A stretch of DNA of 64,000 nucleotides from Berkiella sp963803015 (GTDB lineage: Bacteria; Pseudomonadota; Gammaproteobacteria; Berkiellales; Berkiellaceae): the NCBI GenBank assembly GCA_963803015.1, contig CAWDKV010000004.1, forward strand, positions 124,001 through 188,000, in the 5' to 3' direction. The notes below the pieces were generated by a model. That model was given only the letters and a program-made list of their open reading frames with translations. It ran no database searches and was not told the DNA's origin. The position numbers and the translations under genes were made by a program. Below, in pieces: positions 21,711 to 31,019 of this stretch (the first letter of the stretch is position 1; the number at the start of each line of letters is the position of its first letter).

Positions 21711-22457
21711 CTAAACGGCAAGTGGCTCATTTGTTAAATAAGACTCTAAGGAACCTACTTCTGATGGCGATAGTTCCTGCCAACGCCCTTTGTAGAGATT
21801 TCTGGGGAGCGCAATTGGACCATATTGAATTCGAATTAAACGGCTTACTTGGCAATCTTGTGATGCCCATAATTGTCTGACTTCGCGATATTTTCCTTCT
21901 TTGAGTGAGCAGTTATACCATTGGTTAATGCCACTTTTAGAAGGAGCCGGCGTGACGCTGTGAAAGCGGCAAAAGCCTTGTTCTAGCTTCACCCCTTTGG
22001 TTAATTGCGCCAGAGTCTTTTCATTGACCCTACCAACCACACGAGCAAGATATTGTCTTTCCAAACCAAAACTAGGGTGCATCAAACGGTGCGCTAATTC
22101 TCCAGAATTGGTAAACAACAATAACCCTGAGGTATTAACATCTAAACGACCTACCATCACCCATCTACTATTTTTTAAAGGCGGAAGATGCGTAAAAACA
22201 GACTCTTTTCCTTCCACTGAGACACGAGAGCAGATTTGTCCTTCTGGTTTATGATAAAGCAAAACGCGGGTGGTGCTTTCAGGCACAACATCAAATCGCA
22301 ACATTTTGCCATTAAATCTTATCTTATCTTCTACAGAGACTTTCTGGCCTAAAATGGCTTTCTTCTCATTAACCGAGATTTGACCTAAACTGACCCATTC
22401 TTCCACCTGTCTTCTTGAGCCCAAGCCATAATTGGCTAAAAATTTCTGAATTCTCAT
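21711..22457 (-). CDS. rluB: 23S rRNA pseudouridine synthase RluB
   Basis: This 248-residue protein isomerises a uridine in helix 89 of 23S rRNA (position 2605 in E. coli numbering) during ribosome assembly. It has an N-terminal S4 RNA-binding domain (MRIQKFLANYGLGSRRQVEEW…). This is followed by the RsuA/RluB catalytic motif GRLDVNTSGLLLFTNSG with the catalytic Asp (near residue 103), and a C-terminal KEGKYREVRQL segment. It lacks the long basic C-terminal tail that many RluB proteins carry. It overlaps scpB by four bases and lies in the conserved trpS-scpA-scpB-rluB order, which supports RluB over RsuA or RluE. Confidence 0.88.
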   Translation of the reverse strand: MRIQKFLANYGLGSRRQVEEWVSLGQISVNEKKAILGQKVSVEDKIRFNGKMLRFDVVPESTTRVLLYHKPEGQICSRVSVEGKESVFTHLPPLKNSRWVMVGRLDVNTSGLLLFTNSGELAHRLMHPSFGLERQYLARVVGRVNEKTLAQLTKGVKLEQGFCRFHSVTPAPSKSGINQWYNCSLKEGKYREVRQLWASQDCQVSRLIRIQYGPIALPRNLYKGRWQELSPSEVGSLESYLTNEPLAV

Positions 22458-23296
22458 TCAACCTCCTCAAGCACTTCTTGCTCAGTTAATATTTCGCAAG
22501 CTGAGGTCATGCCTTCAACTTGCTCTTCTGGCGCTGGCTCTTCTTGAGTTTGCTCTTCTGGCGCTACCTCTTCTTGAGAGTGTTCTTCTTGCCCCCTCTC
22601 TTCTTGCATCTGTTCGGCTTGCATTTGTTCCGCTTGTGCAAGTTCAGCTTGCACATGTTCTGCTTGTGCTTGTTCTTCTTGCGCTTGCTCTTCTTGTGCT
22701 AGTTCTGTCGATTCTTTTAGCATTTGTGTCATCTGATCTGAAAATTCAAGCGGCTGTAAATTTTCAAAATCCCTTAACTCTGCTAAAGGCGGTAATTCGT
22801 CTAAGCTTTTTAATCCAAAATGATCGAGAAAAGTTTTGGTTGTGGCAAAAAGTGCCGGTTTTCCTGGGACTTCTTTATAGCCAACAATCCTAATCCATTC
22901 ATGTTCATCTAGCGTTTTAATAATATGCGTACTCACCGCCACCCCGCGGATATCTTCAATTTCACCACGCGTAATGGGTTGACGATAGGCAATCAAAGCC
23001 AAGGTTTCTAATAACGCTCTAGAGTAACGAGAAGGCTTTTCCACCATATTTTTGGAAAGCACAGGCGTCAGATCTTTTGCTGCTTGAAAGCGAAATCCTG
23101 AAGCCACTTCTACTAATTCCACGCCTCGCGCCTCATAATGCGTTTGCAACTCGGCTAAAATTTGTTTCACTAAGCCTAATGCCGGTTTCTCTTCTTCTTC
23201 AAAAGATTTGACCAAGTTCTCTGCACTAATTGGATCATGTGACGCAAATAGGATCCCTTCAATAATGCGACTGAATTCTTTCTTCGTTTTCTTCAT
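22454..23296 (-). CDS. scpB: Segregation and condensation protein B with a repetitive acidic tail
   Basis: ScpB dimerises through winged-helix domains and binds ScpA in the SMC condensin that organises the chromosome. The first 180 residues match the family (IIEGILFASHDPISAENL, LLETLALIAYRQPITRGEIEDIRGV). From about residue 197 to 258 there is an extra Gln/Glu/Ala tail made of imperfect five-residue units such as QAEQM and EEQAQ. It overlaps the start of rluB by four bases and the end of scpA by 38 bases, so translation is probably coupled. Confidence 0.88.
   Translation of the reverse strand: MKKTKKEFSRIIEGILFASHDPISAENLVKSFEEEEKPALGLVKQILAELQTHYEARGVELVEVASGFRFQAAKDLTPVLSKNMVEKPSRYSRALLETLALIAYRQPITRGEIEDIRGVAVSTHIIKTLDEHEWIRIVGYKEVPGKPALFATTKTFLDHFGLKSLDELPPLAELRDFENLQPLEFSDQMTQMLKESTELAQEEQAQEEQAQAEHVQAELAQAEQMQAEQMQEERGQEEHSQEEVAPEEQTQEEPAPEEQVEGMTSACEILTEQEVLEEVE
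22516..22710. repeat. 15-bp-period minisatellite inside scpB
   Basis: On the plus strand the unit reads approximately CTTCTTGnGCnTGTT and recurs imperfectly about a dozen times. In frame it encodes Glu/Gln/Ala pentapeptides. In-frame tandem repeats of this kind can change copy number without breaking the gene. Confidence 0.65.
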
Positions 23297-24131
23297 ACGA
23301 AATTGCCTTTAAATGAATTGTCCCATAATTTTGGGTTTGTACGATATCAACTAAACTCAATCGTACAAGTTCTAAAATTGCCAAAAAACTGACAACCATC
23401 CCCATTTTACCTTCTTTAAAATCAAAACAGTCTTGAAAGACGATATATTTTTTTGTATTAATCATATCCAGTACTTGACTCATTCTTTCACGTACCGATA
23501 AGGGCTCTTTACTAACCTTGTGGGTAGCCATTAATTCTGATCGTTTAAGGATCTCTAAAAACGCCGCCAAAAGTTCGTTTAATGCAATTTTTGGTTTGGG
23601 AAGCGTGTATTCCACTTCAGGGACATATACCGCTTTTGTAAAAATATCCCGATCCATTCTCGGCAAAAGCTCTATGTCTTCTGCAGCTTTTTTAAATCTT
23701 TCATATTCTTGTAAACGTCGCACTAATTCAGCTCTGGGATCAAGTTCTTCTTCACTCTCGGACGCAGATCGCGGTAATAGCATCCTAGATTTAATTTCTG
23801 CTAACATGGCCGCCATGACTAAATAATCTGCCGCTAATTCCAGATGTAAGTCTTTCATTAGTTCAACGTATTCAATATATTGATGTGTTATATCCGCAAT
23901 CGGAATATTCAATATATCGAGGTTGTTTTTACGAATAAGATATAACAATAAATCTAGCGGCCCCTCAAAAGCTTCTAAAAACACTTGTAAGGCATCTGGC
24001 GGTATGTAGAGATCTTGTGGGATCTCAGTGATTGCCTGTCCATTTACCCATGCCAAAAACTTATCAGCTTTTTCTTCAGTTACTACCGGCTCTAAAACTA
24101 CTTCATTGCTTACTTCATTTTCAACGATCAC
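23259..24131 (-). CDS. scpA: Segregation and condensation protein A
   Basis: This is the kleisin subunit of the SMC-ScpAB condensin. The 290-residue protein has an N-terminal extension of about 45 residues. It then has the conserved FEGPLDLLLYLIRKNNLDI, the PIADITHQYIEY segment and ADYLVMAAMLAEIKSRMLLP, followed by an acidic linker and a C-terminal winged-helix region (VSFLAILELVRLSLVDIVQ). The start overlaps the trpS stop by 11 bases and the end overlaps scpB, indicating one transcript. Confidence 0.9.
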   Translation of the reverse strand: MIVENEVSNEVVLEPVVTEEKADKFLAWVNGQAITEIPQDLYIPPDALQVFLEAFEGPLDLLLYLIRKNNLDILNIPIADITHQYIEYVELMKDLHLELAADYLVMAAMLAEIKSRMLLPRSASESEEELDPRAELVRRLQEYERFKKAAEDIELLPRMDRDIFTKAVYVPEVEYTLPKPKIALNELLAAFLEILKRSELMATHKVSKEPLSVRERMSQVLDMINTKKYIVFQDCFDFKEGKMGMVVSFLAILELVRLSLVDIVQTQNYGTIHLKAISYEENEERIQSHY

Positions 24132-25347
24132 GGTGCGGCAACCCCATCACTTCTCGCACTTCTTCCAATGTTTCTCTGGCAATATCTCTGGCCTCTTCAC
24201 ACCCTTCACGGACGATATCTTTTACCAAACGGGGATTATTCTTGAATTCTTCTGCCCGTTCAATGATCGGCGCCTGCTCTGCAATAATCTTGTCGTATAA
24301 TACCTTTTTACAATCTAGGCACCCTATTCCTGCAGTAGTACAACCCGTCATGACCCATTGTTTGGTTTCTTCATCTGAATACACTTTATGTAAAGACCAC
24401 ACCGGACATTTTTCCGGATTACCTTTATCTTGTCGCCGAACGCGCGCAGGATCGGTTGGCATCACTTTAATTTTGTGGATAACACTTTCAGGCGCTTCAC
24501 GAATACCAATGGTATTGTTATAAGATTTGGACATCTTTTGCCCATCTAAGCCCGTAAGTTTGGCATGTTCTGCTAACAAAGGTTGCGGCTCTGGTAAAAT
24601 AATTTTTCCTGATCCCTCTAAGAAACCGTAGAGTCTATCTCTATCGCCTAAAGCTAGATTAGATTGTGCTATTACTAAAGCTTGGCCTCTTTCTAAAGCT
24701 TCTACGTCGCCCGTTTCTTGATATTCTTTTAAGCATTGGTGAAAGATAGTGGCATTCTTTTTTCCCATTTTAGCCACAGCCGCTTCCACTTTTTCTGCAA
24801 ACCCTGGCTCTTTGCCATATAAGTGGTTAAACCGACGCGCCACTTCTCTGGCTAATTCTAAATGCGACACTTGATCTTCACCTACCGGAACGTACCCTGC
24901 TTTATAGACAAGAACATCTGCACTTTGTAGCAAGGGATATCCCAAAAAACCATAGGTTGCCAGATCTTTTTCTTTCAGCTTTTCTTGCTGATCTTTATAG
25001 GTCGGCACCCTCTCTAACCACCCCAATGGCGTTATCATCGATAATAATAAATGTAATTCTGCATGCTCTGGGACGCGCGATTGAATAAATAAATGACAGG
25101 CACTAGGATTTAATCCGCATGCTAACCAGTCAATAAAAGTCTCCCAAACATTTTCTTCTATTGTGTAGGGATCTTCATAATGGGTTGTCAGCGCATGCCA
25201 ATCTGCTACAAAGAAAAAACACTCATATTCATATTGCAGCTTGATCCAATTTTTTAAAACCCCATGGTAATGCCCCAGATGCAACTGACCCGTCGCACGC
25301 ATACCAGAAACCACTCTTTTATTTTCATTCGCGCCGCTAACACTCAC
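24121..25347 (-). CDS. trpS: Tryptophanyl-tRNA synthetase
   Basis: This class I aminoacyl-tRNA synthetase charges tRNA-Trp. The 408-residue protein carries the HIGH-equivalent LHLGHYHG near residue 22 and KMSKS near residue 270, with SGMRATGQLHLGH and VADWHALTTHY typical of the family. It belongs to the longer (about 400-residue) TrpRS form, with an inserted segment (residues about 180-240) and a Cys-containing region (TTAGIGCLDCKK) before the end. The shorter E. coli form is about 330 residues. It is the first gene of trpS-scpA-scpB-rluB. Confidence 0.92.
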   Translation of the reverse strand: MSVSGANENKRVVSGMRATGQLHLGHYHGVLKNWIKLQYEYECFFFVADWHALTTHYEDPYTIEENVWETFIDWLACGLNPSACHLFIQSRVPEHAELHLLLSMITPLGWLERVPTYKDQQEKLKEKDLATYGFLGYPLLQSADVLVYKAGYVPVGEDQVSHLELAREVARRFNHLYGKEPGFAEKVEAAVAKMGKKNATIFHQCLKEYQETGDVEALERGQALVIAQSNLALGDRDRLYGFLEGSGKIILPEPQPLLAEHAKLTGLDGQKMSKSYNNTIGIREAPESVIHKIKVMPTDPARVRRQDKGNPEKCPVWSLHKVYSDEETKQWVMTGCTTAGIGCLDCKKVLYDKIIAEQAPIIERAEEFKNNPRLVKDIVREGCEEARDIARETLEEVREVMGLPHRDR

Positions 25348-25480
25348 TGTAATGTCCTATATAATAATGTTAATTAACTAAAGTTTTTGACGTCCCTATT
25401 ATATAGAGAGAGTGTAACGGGTATTAATGGAAAGCTACAATCATATAATATAGTTATTCAAAAAACTATACCAATGATGA

Positions 25481-26104
25481 TTAAGACTGAAAAGGGGTGG
25501 GATCTCCCTTGCCGGAGCGGATAAGAACTGGCCGTTCTCCTACTAAATCAATCAGGGTAGTAGGTGTAAGGTCACCTATTCCGCTATCTAAAATCAGATC
25601 AACAAGACCACGTGATTTTTTAATAACATCTTGCGGGTTGGTGAGGGGCGCCTCATCTCCGGGGATCCACAATGTGGCGCTGATAAGCGGGCTTGCCAGC
25701 TCCGAAATTAAAGCCAACGGAAGAGGATGATTAGGGATCCGTATGCCCACGACCTTTCGTTTTAACCCTTGAGCCTGTCTAGGCACCCTTTTAGTCGCCG
25801 GCAGAATAAAAGTATAAGGTCCTGGTGTATACTCTTTCAGGATTTTAAAGGCTTGATCTGAAATAAAGCAAAACTGTGCAGCCTCAGCAATAGAATGACA
25901 TATCAAAGTAAGCGGATGGTTTTCTGATAGACCTCTTACCAAGCGGAGTTTATTGAGCGCCTCTTTGCTTTTAAGATCACACCCTAAGGCATAAGTTGAG
26001 TCAGTTGGATATACTATCAATTCTCCGGCCTGCACTGCCTCTGCTGCTTGTTTAATCAATCGCAGCTGCGGGTTAAGCGGATGCATGGTAAAATAACGTG
26101 TCAT
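25481..26104 (-). CDS. yciO: YciO / Sua5-YrdC-family protein
   Basis: This 207-residue protein has the YrdC (TsaC/Sua5) fold. TsaC makes threonylcarbamoyl-AMP for the t6A modification of tRNA. The YciO branch is recognised here by the N-terminal FTMHPLNPQLRLIKQAAE, VYPTDSTYALGCDL, TPGPYTFILPATKRVPR and KRKVVGIRIPNHPLPL. Whether YciO makes t6A is unsettled; a separate TsaC would normally be present elsewhere. The ATG at 26104 gives a leading MTRYF; a second ATG six codons in (MHPLNPQ) is also possible. Neighbouring yciB and trpS match the usual gammaproteobacterial arrangement. Confidence 0.85.
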   Translation of the reverse strand: MTRYFTMHPLNPQLRLIKQAAEAVQAGELIVYPTDSTYALGCDLKSKEALNKLRLVRGLSENHPLTLICHSIAEAAQFCFISDQAFKILKEYTPGPYTFILPATKRVPRQAQGLKRKVVGIRIPNHPLPLALISELASPLISATLWIPGDEAPLTNPQDVIKKSRGLVDLILDSGIGDLTPTTLIDLVGERPVLIRSGKGDPTPFQS

Positions 26105-26185
26105 TTCGAGCTGATTATCCTAACTAAGTATTAATAATATATTTTAGACCAACTAAATTCCTAATGAGCCCTAATGAGGAAAGTA

Positions 26186-26738
26186 ATGAAGTTATTGTTT
26201 GATTTTCTACCCATTCTGATCTTTTTTTGCGGCCTATAAGTTCGGCAATATTTATATCGCTACCGCTTTTGCCATGGGTACCGTCCTCGCACAAATTGTT
26301 ATCACCAAATTACAGGGTAAACGACTTGAAATCATGCACCTCATTACTTTTGTGATGATTACGGTGTTAGGGGGAGCAACGCTATTTTTCCGCAATGAAA
26401 TTTTTATAAAATGGAAACCTTCTGTCGTCTATTGGGTATTGAGTCTTGTCTTCTTAACAAGTGGCTATTTTACCAAAAAGCCTTTAGTACAAAAAATGTT
26501 AGAGAATTCTCTCACTTTACCGCCCAAAGCTTGGGGGATCCTCAATACGTCTTGGGTGAGTTTTTTCTTATTGATGGGGTTTCTCAATCTATTCGTCATC
26601 TACAATTTCAGCACAGATGCTTGGGTCACTTTTAAACTGTTTGGCACACTAGGACTGACTTTAGTTTTTGTTTTAATTCAAGGGCTCATCGTAGCACGCT
26701 ATTTACCTGCTCACCAAGAAGAAAAAAAACCTGAGTAA
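26186..26738 (+). pseudogene. yciB: Septation protein A / inner-membrane protein YciB, frame-disrupted near the start
   Basis: YciB is a five-segment inner-membrane protein linked to septation and envelope synthesis. The expected start is ATG at 26186, with GAGGA about 5 bases before it, encoding MKLLFDFLPILIFF. At a run of seven T (26222-26228) the frame goes to CGL-stop. Dropping one T restores FFAAYKFGNIYIAT, which matches the family's FFAFYKFYDIYVAT. The rest of the protein is intact from 26274 (an internal ATG) to 26738. The final TAA overlaps the bolA ATG (TAATG). An automatic annotation would start it at 26274 and lose the first membrane segment. Confidence 0.82.
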
Positions 26739-27046
26739 TGCACCCCATGAACCCAGAAACACTTCGCCGCCAAGAACAACTAAAAACACGCTTACAACAA
26801 GCTTTGATCATTGCCTCTTTAGACATCATTGACGAAAGCCACCTCCATAAAGGACACGTGGGAGCACAAGGGGGTGCCAGTCACTTTGCTATCACTGTGG
26901 TCTCACCACAATTTATAAACCTCTCTTTTATAGCAAGACATCGTCTTATTTATTCAGCCGTCAAGGACATGATCCCCCACGACATTCATGCACTCAAAAT
27001 AAAGGCGCTTTCCCCAGAGGAATATAATCAAAGTAAAATAATTTAA
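26738..27046 (+). CDS. bolA: BolA-family protein
   Basis: This 102-residue protein has the BolA core: a helix, DIIDESHLHKGHVGAQGGASHFAITVVS, and then FINLSFIARHRLIYSAVKDMI and IHALKIKALSPEEY. The conserved C-terminal His (IHAL) and loop Cys/His positions are where BolA proteins share an iron-sulfur cluster with monothiol glutaredoxins. They act in iron-sulfur trafficking and stress or morphology control. The ATG shares one base with the yciB stop, so it is probably translationally coupled. The shorter start at the second Met (codon 4) is equally possible. Confidence 0.85.
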   Translation: MHPMNPETLRRQEQLKTRLQQALIIASLDIIDESHLHKGHVGAQGGASHFAITVVSPQFINLSFIARHRLIYSAVKDMIPHDIHALKIKALSPEEYNQSKII

Positions 27047-27050
27047 AGAA

Positions 27051-29180
27051 TTGATAATGAAAGGATTCTCGCCAATGATTAAAACCATTCTCATTTCTCT
27101 TCCTATTTTAACGCTCCCCGCTCTAGCCAAAGACGATATTCTACCTCCTGTCGCTAAGAAAGAAATTGTCACTTTTCATGAGCATGGAGAGACAAGATCT
27201 GACCCATATTATTGGTTAAAAAATCGTGATACACCTGAGGTCTTAGCTTATCTCAAAGCTGAAAATGACTATACCAATTTCAAAATGAAACCGACGCAAA
27301 AGTTGCAAAATACTCTTTTTACTGAATTCAAAAATAGAATTAAACAAGAAGATAACTCTCTTCCCTATAAAGATGGAAATTACTATTATTATGTTCGCAC
27401 GATTAAGGATAAAGCTTATCCCCTCTATTGCCGAAAAAAAGGTTCGCTCAAAGGCAAAGAAGAGATTTTTTTAGATCTCAATACCTTATCTCAAAATCAT
27501 GATTACTTTAATATTGGCAACTGGAACGTCAGCCCCAGTGAAAATTTACTCGCTGTGACTGAAGACACTGTCGGCAGAAGAGAATATACCCTCAAAATTA
27601 AAAATCTCGACACCGGAGAATATTTGAAAGAACAGATCCTCAATACAGGTGACTCTTTCGAATGGTCTAATGATTCTAAAACACTGTTTTATACCAAAAT
27701 AGATCCCACTACTTTACGATCGAATCGCGTCTACAAACATCAACTGGGCACATCGCCAAAAGACGATGTTCTCGTGTATGAAGAGAAAGACACGACCTAT
27801 TACACAGAAATCTCTAAAACAAAATCTAAAAAATATCTCATGATAATGTCTGAAAATCATCAATCGACTGAAGGCCGTTTTTTAGAAGCAGATAACCCTA
27901 ATGGCAGTTTTCGTCTCTTCTCACCCCGTCAAAAAGAGGTCTTGTATTTCCCAGATCATCATCAAGATAAATTTATCATTCGCACCAATGATAATGCGCT
28001 CAACTTTAAATTGATGGAAACCCCTGTCAATAAAACGGATAAGAAAAATTGGAAACCCTTCCTGCCCTATCAAGCCAATGAGCTCATTGAAGATTTTGAA
28101 ATTTTTAATGACTTTCTAGCTATAGAGCTGCGCAAGAATGGTTTAATGGAAATTAAAATTCTCCCCTTCAATCAGCAAACTCCTTTTAACATCAAATTCG
28201 ATGAACCCTGTTTTTATGTGTATTTCGGTGAAAATAAAGAGATATCCTCAAACGAATTAAGATTTGTTTTTACTTCATTAAAAACACCTTCTTCTATTTA
28301 TGATTACAACATGCAAACGAAAGAAAAGACCCTCAAAAAACAAACGGAAATAGGCGGCGGCTTTCAGTCTAACAACTATGAATCAAAAAGACTGTTTGCC
28401 AAAGCACCAGATGGTGCAACCATCCCCGTCTCTCTCGTTTATAGAAAAGATAAATTTCATCTGCATCAAAACCCCTTACTGCTTGAGGGCTATGGTTCTT
28501 ATGGGATCACCAATGATTGCTTTTTCGACCCCTTTGTTATCAGTTTATTAGACAGAGGCTTTGTCTATGCTCTAGCGCAAACTCGAGGTGGGGCGGACAT
28601 GGGTAGAGAGTGGTACGAACAAGGCAAGCTATTACACAAAAAAAATACATTTACTGATTTTATCGCAACAGCAGAATATCTCACGCAAGAAGGTTATGCC
28701 TCCCCCAAACAACGATATGCAACGGGAGCCAGTGCTGGCGGATTATTAATGGGTGCAGTCATGACCATGCGCCCTGATCTTTTTAATGGCATTATTGCTA
28801 AAGTCCCTTTTGTTGATATTATCAATACAATGGAAGATCCGAATATTCCGCTGACCACCAATGAATACACCGAGTGGGGCTCCCCTAAAGATAAAATTTA
28901 CTATGACTATATACTCTCTTATTCCCCGTACGATAATATCCGAAAAGCAGCTTACCCCAATCTTTTAATCGTGAGCTCTTATCAGGACTCGCAAGTGCAA
29001 TACTGGGAAGCTACCAAATTCGTTGCAAAATTAAGAGATAGTAAAATGGATAACAATCTTCTTTTGCTACAAACTTTAATGCAAGCAAGCCATGGCGGTG
29101 TTTCTGGGCGTTATGACAGGTACAAACAAGTCGCCTTTGAATATGCGTTTTTATTAAATCTAGCGCAAATAAATCACTAA
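27051..29180 (+). CDS. ptrB: Oligopeptidase B (S9A prolyl oligopeptidase family), probably exported
   Basis: This serine peptidase cleaves short peptides after basic residues. The N-terminus (MIKTILISLPILTLPALAKD) is a signal peptide, and the most likely start is the ATG at 27075 rather than 27051. The mature part begins PPVAKKEIVTFHEHGETRSDPYYWL. A beta-propeller follows (about residues 80-420), then the alpha/beta hydrolase. This has the nucleophile in GASAGGLLMG (Ser near 561), Asp in YQDSQVQYWE (near 646) and His in ASHGGVSGR (near 681). VPFVDIINTM and the Glu of NEYTEW match oligopeptidase B over prolyl oligopeptidase. A periplasmic location differs from the cytosolic E. coli enzyme. Confidence 0.88.
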   Translation: MIMKGFSPMIKTILISLPILTLPALAKDDILPPVAKKEIVTFHEHGETRSDPYYWLKNRDTPEVLAYLKAENDYTNFKMKPTQKLQNTLFTEFKNRIKQEDNSLPYKDGNYYYYVRTIKDKAYPLYCRKKGSLKGKEEIFLDLNTLSQNHDYFNIGNWNVSPSENLLAVTEDTVGRREYTLKIKNLDTGEYLKEQILNTGDSFEWSNDSKTLFYTKIDPTTLRSNRVYKHQLGTSPKDDVLVYEEKDTTYYTEISKTKSKKYLMIMSENHQSTEGRFLEADNPNGSFRLFSPRQKEVLYFPDHHQDKFIIRTNDNALNFKLMETPVNKTDKKNWKPFLPYQANELIEDFEIFNDFLAIELRKNGLMEIKILPFNQQTPFNIKFDEPCFYVYFGENKEISSNELRFVFTSLKTPSSIYDYNMQTKEKTLKKQTEIGGGFQSNNYESKRLFAKAPDGATIPVSLVYRKDKFHLHQNPLLLEGYGSYGITNDCFFDPFVISLLDRGFVYALAQTRGGADMGREWYEQGKLLHKKNTFTDFIATAEYLTQEGYASPKQRYATGASAGGLLMGAVMTMRPDLFNGIIAKVPFVDIINTMEDPNIPLTTNEYTEWGSPKDKIYYDYILSYSPYDNIRKAAYPNLLIVSSYQDSQVQYWEATKFVAKLRDSKMDNNLLLLQTLMQASHGGVSGRYDRYKQVAFEYAFLLNLAQINH

Positions 29181-29194
29181 AATTTATGCTAATC

Positions 29195-30904
29195 TCATGA
29201 GCGCTTTCGCTTTTTATTCGAAGCGCTGGTGAGGTACTCTTCGATTAAATATGGTGTAGATTTAGGATCCGCTGCCTCACGACATCGTGCTTGATGGAGC
29301 GCATATAACGTCGACACAGCAGGTGTAACCGTTGCGTTCCAATATTTCATGAGAGGATTAAAATAACTTTTCAGCTTAGGTGAAGGAACCTTCTCTGCTA
29401 GTAATTGCGGGAGCCTCACAATGAGCTCTTCTTCTATCTCTTCCTCAGGGTAATCATAAATCAGCGCTGCAAATTCTGATAATACCGTTAAGTCATGCGG
29501 TTTTAACTTTTTATTTGCAATTTCTTGCTTAAGCTTATTGATGATATTTTCTTCGAGCTTTTCAGCGGTGAGATCTTCAGCAAAACCATATTTATTTCTT
29601 AATTCAAGCATAAAGGAAAGAGCTTGGGCTTTGCTGGAACGATAATTACATTCTATTAAATCAAGCATCGTTTCTCTTTTTAATAAAGCAACGATATCAG
29701 GAATGCTGTGTAATGTAGAGAGTGCTGCTTTCTTTATCCCTAATTTTTGAGCAACATTTTTAAACACAGATAAGGCCGCTTGTTCAAAAGTGTTTTTTTG
29801 ATTGGCATCATCGGGGTTGTAAGGTTTAGTTTTATTTTTAAAAAGGAAATGCATGGTAGCGTGACTGGCTTCATGAATAAAATAAGAAGAAAAAGGTTCT
29901 GTTTCATTCGCCTCAAAAACAACCACATTGTATTCAGGAGAATAGTAGCCCCCCACTTCAAGTAATGGCTGAGAACGGTTCATCCCTTGGTGGGCCTTCG
30001 CTTCTGTAGCATTTTGACAATGAATAATCTTCAATGGTTCTTTTCGACTCACAAAATAAGTAACGCCATCTAGTTCATAGTGTAAATCAAATTGGACTGC
30101 GGGACTGTCATCCCCTGCTGCTATACTTAAAGCAAGCATTTTTATCACATCATTTGTAAAACTATATCTGCCATACGTTTTTAGCGCATCTTGAAATTGC
30201 CTTTGAGTGGCAGCGGGATGAGAGCTATAAGTTCTGCTGAGAATAACATCACAAAGCTTATTCGCAGTCGTTCGGCTTAATGTTGCACATGGCATTTCTG
30301 ATTGTATGAGCGGATACTGCTCCATCATTTTATTAGCAAAAACTTGAAAAACATTGGCTGATAAGTTTTTATCCGCACGTATGTGCCTATTAAAAAGATC
30401 TAAAGCTTGTTGAGTTGGTAGGGATTTTTTCTGTTCTTGTTGATAGGTGACCACGATAGCTTCTGAAGTCATTTTACCTTCTTCAACACGGATGGCCTCA
30501 GTTGTTGAGATACCACTTTCAGTTAACAGAATCTGATCAATTGCGCTTAATACCTTTGTACGTTGATCAGCATGAGAAAAAGCCAGTTCTCTAGAAGAAG
30601 AAATGAATTGAGACAAAGATAAAGGCGTTGCTGCTATTCCAATAAGTCTAGTTGCATCACGTGTTTCAGCCCTGTCTTCTGGGCTTTTTAAATCAATTTC
30701 TATCGTTGTTGCTTCTACACTAGCGACTCTTATAGTTAAACGTCCATTCGTAATACTATTTAGAGGGATATAGCTCCCACTGAGACTTTTAGCAAAACAG
30801 CTCATTTCATTTGCTTGCAGATACCTCAAACTCATTCCACCATCAAATCCAGCCTCATAACTTAATCCGGATAGTGCTCTTTGCTCTTGAGAAAATGTCA
30901 GCAT
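29195..30904 (-). CDS. Putative zinc metallopeptidase-like protein (HExxH) with basic C-terminus
   Basis: I do not recognise this 569-residue protein as a whole. Near residue 346 it has FIHEASHATMHF, an HExxH zinc-peptidase signature. The following helical segment contains Glu residues (TMLDLIECNYRSS, about 420-430) that could supply the third ligand. The C-terminus ends in a run of Lys/Arg (KKRKRS), which looks like a nuclear localisation signal. No signal peptide or membrane segment is seen. In host-associated Legionellales, such orphan proteins are often secreted effectors; this is inference. Its stop converges with ptrB only 14 bases away. Confidence 0.65.
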   Translation of the reverse strand: MLTFSQEQRALSGLSYEAGFDGGMSLRYLQANEMSCFAKSLSGSYIPLNSITNGRLTIRVASVEATTIEIDLKSPEDRAETRDATRLIGIAATPLSLSQFISSSRELAFSHADQRTKVLSAIDQILLTESGISTTEAIRVEEGKMTSEAIVVTYQQEQKKSLPTQQALDLFNRHIRADKNLSANVFQVFANKMMEQYPLIQSEMPCATLSRTTANKLCDVILSRTYSSHPAATQRQFQDALKTYGRYSFTNDVIKMLALSIAAGDDSPAVQFDLHYELDGVTYFVSRKEPLKIIHCQNATEAKAHQGMNRSQPLLEVGGYYSPEYNVVVFEANETEPFSSYFIHEASHATMHFLFKNKTKPYNPDDANQKNTFEQAALSVFKNVAQKLGIKKAALSTLHSIPDIVALLKRETMLDLIECNYRSSKAQALSFMLELRNKYGFAEDLTAEKLEENIINKLKQEIANKKLKPHDLTVLSEFAALIYDYPEEEIEEELIVRLPQLLAEKVPSPKLKSYFNPLMKYWNATVTPAVSTLYALHQARCREAADPKSTPYLIEEYLTSASNKKRKRS

Positions 30905-30934
30905 AAATCAACCTTTGTAAAACCGTGTAAAACC

Positions 30935-30948
30935 GGGACATCCATTTT
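30935..30948 (+). repeat. REP half-site, left type
   Basis: GGGACATCCATTTT, the same 14 bases as the left arm of the palindrome at 31020. It follows a duplicated GTAAAACCG stretch, 30 bases upstream of the HExxH gene's start. Confidence 0.7.
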
Positions 30949-31019
30949 ACGATTATACTGAGAATGAAACGAGACATCAATTTAGAATTAAAACTAAGTT
31001 TGATCCAAAGGATCATAAT

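Noticed and set aside
24032..24523. Open frame of 163 codons on the plus strand
   Set aside because: It overlaps trpS and scpA antisense and has no RBS or family match.
29200..29227. AGCGCTT…AAGCGCT hairpin as a terminator between ptrB and the HExxH gene
   Set aside because: It lies within the last codons of the HExxH gene, the stem is short and imperfect, and no T-run follows it.
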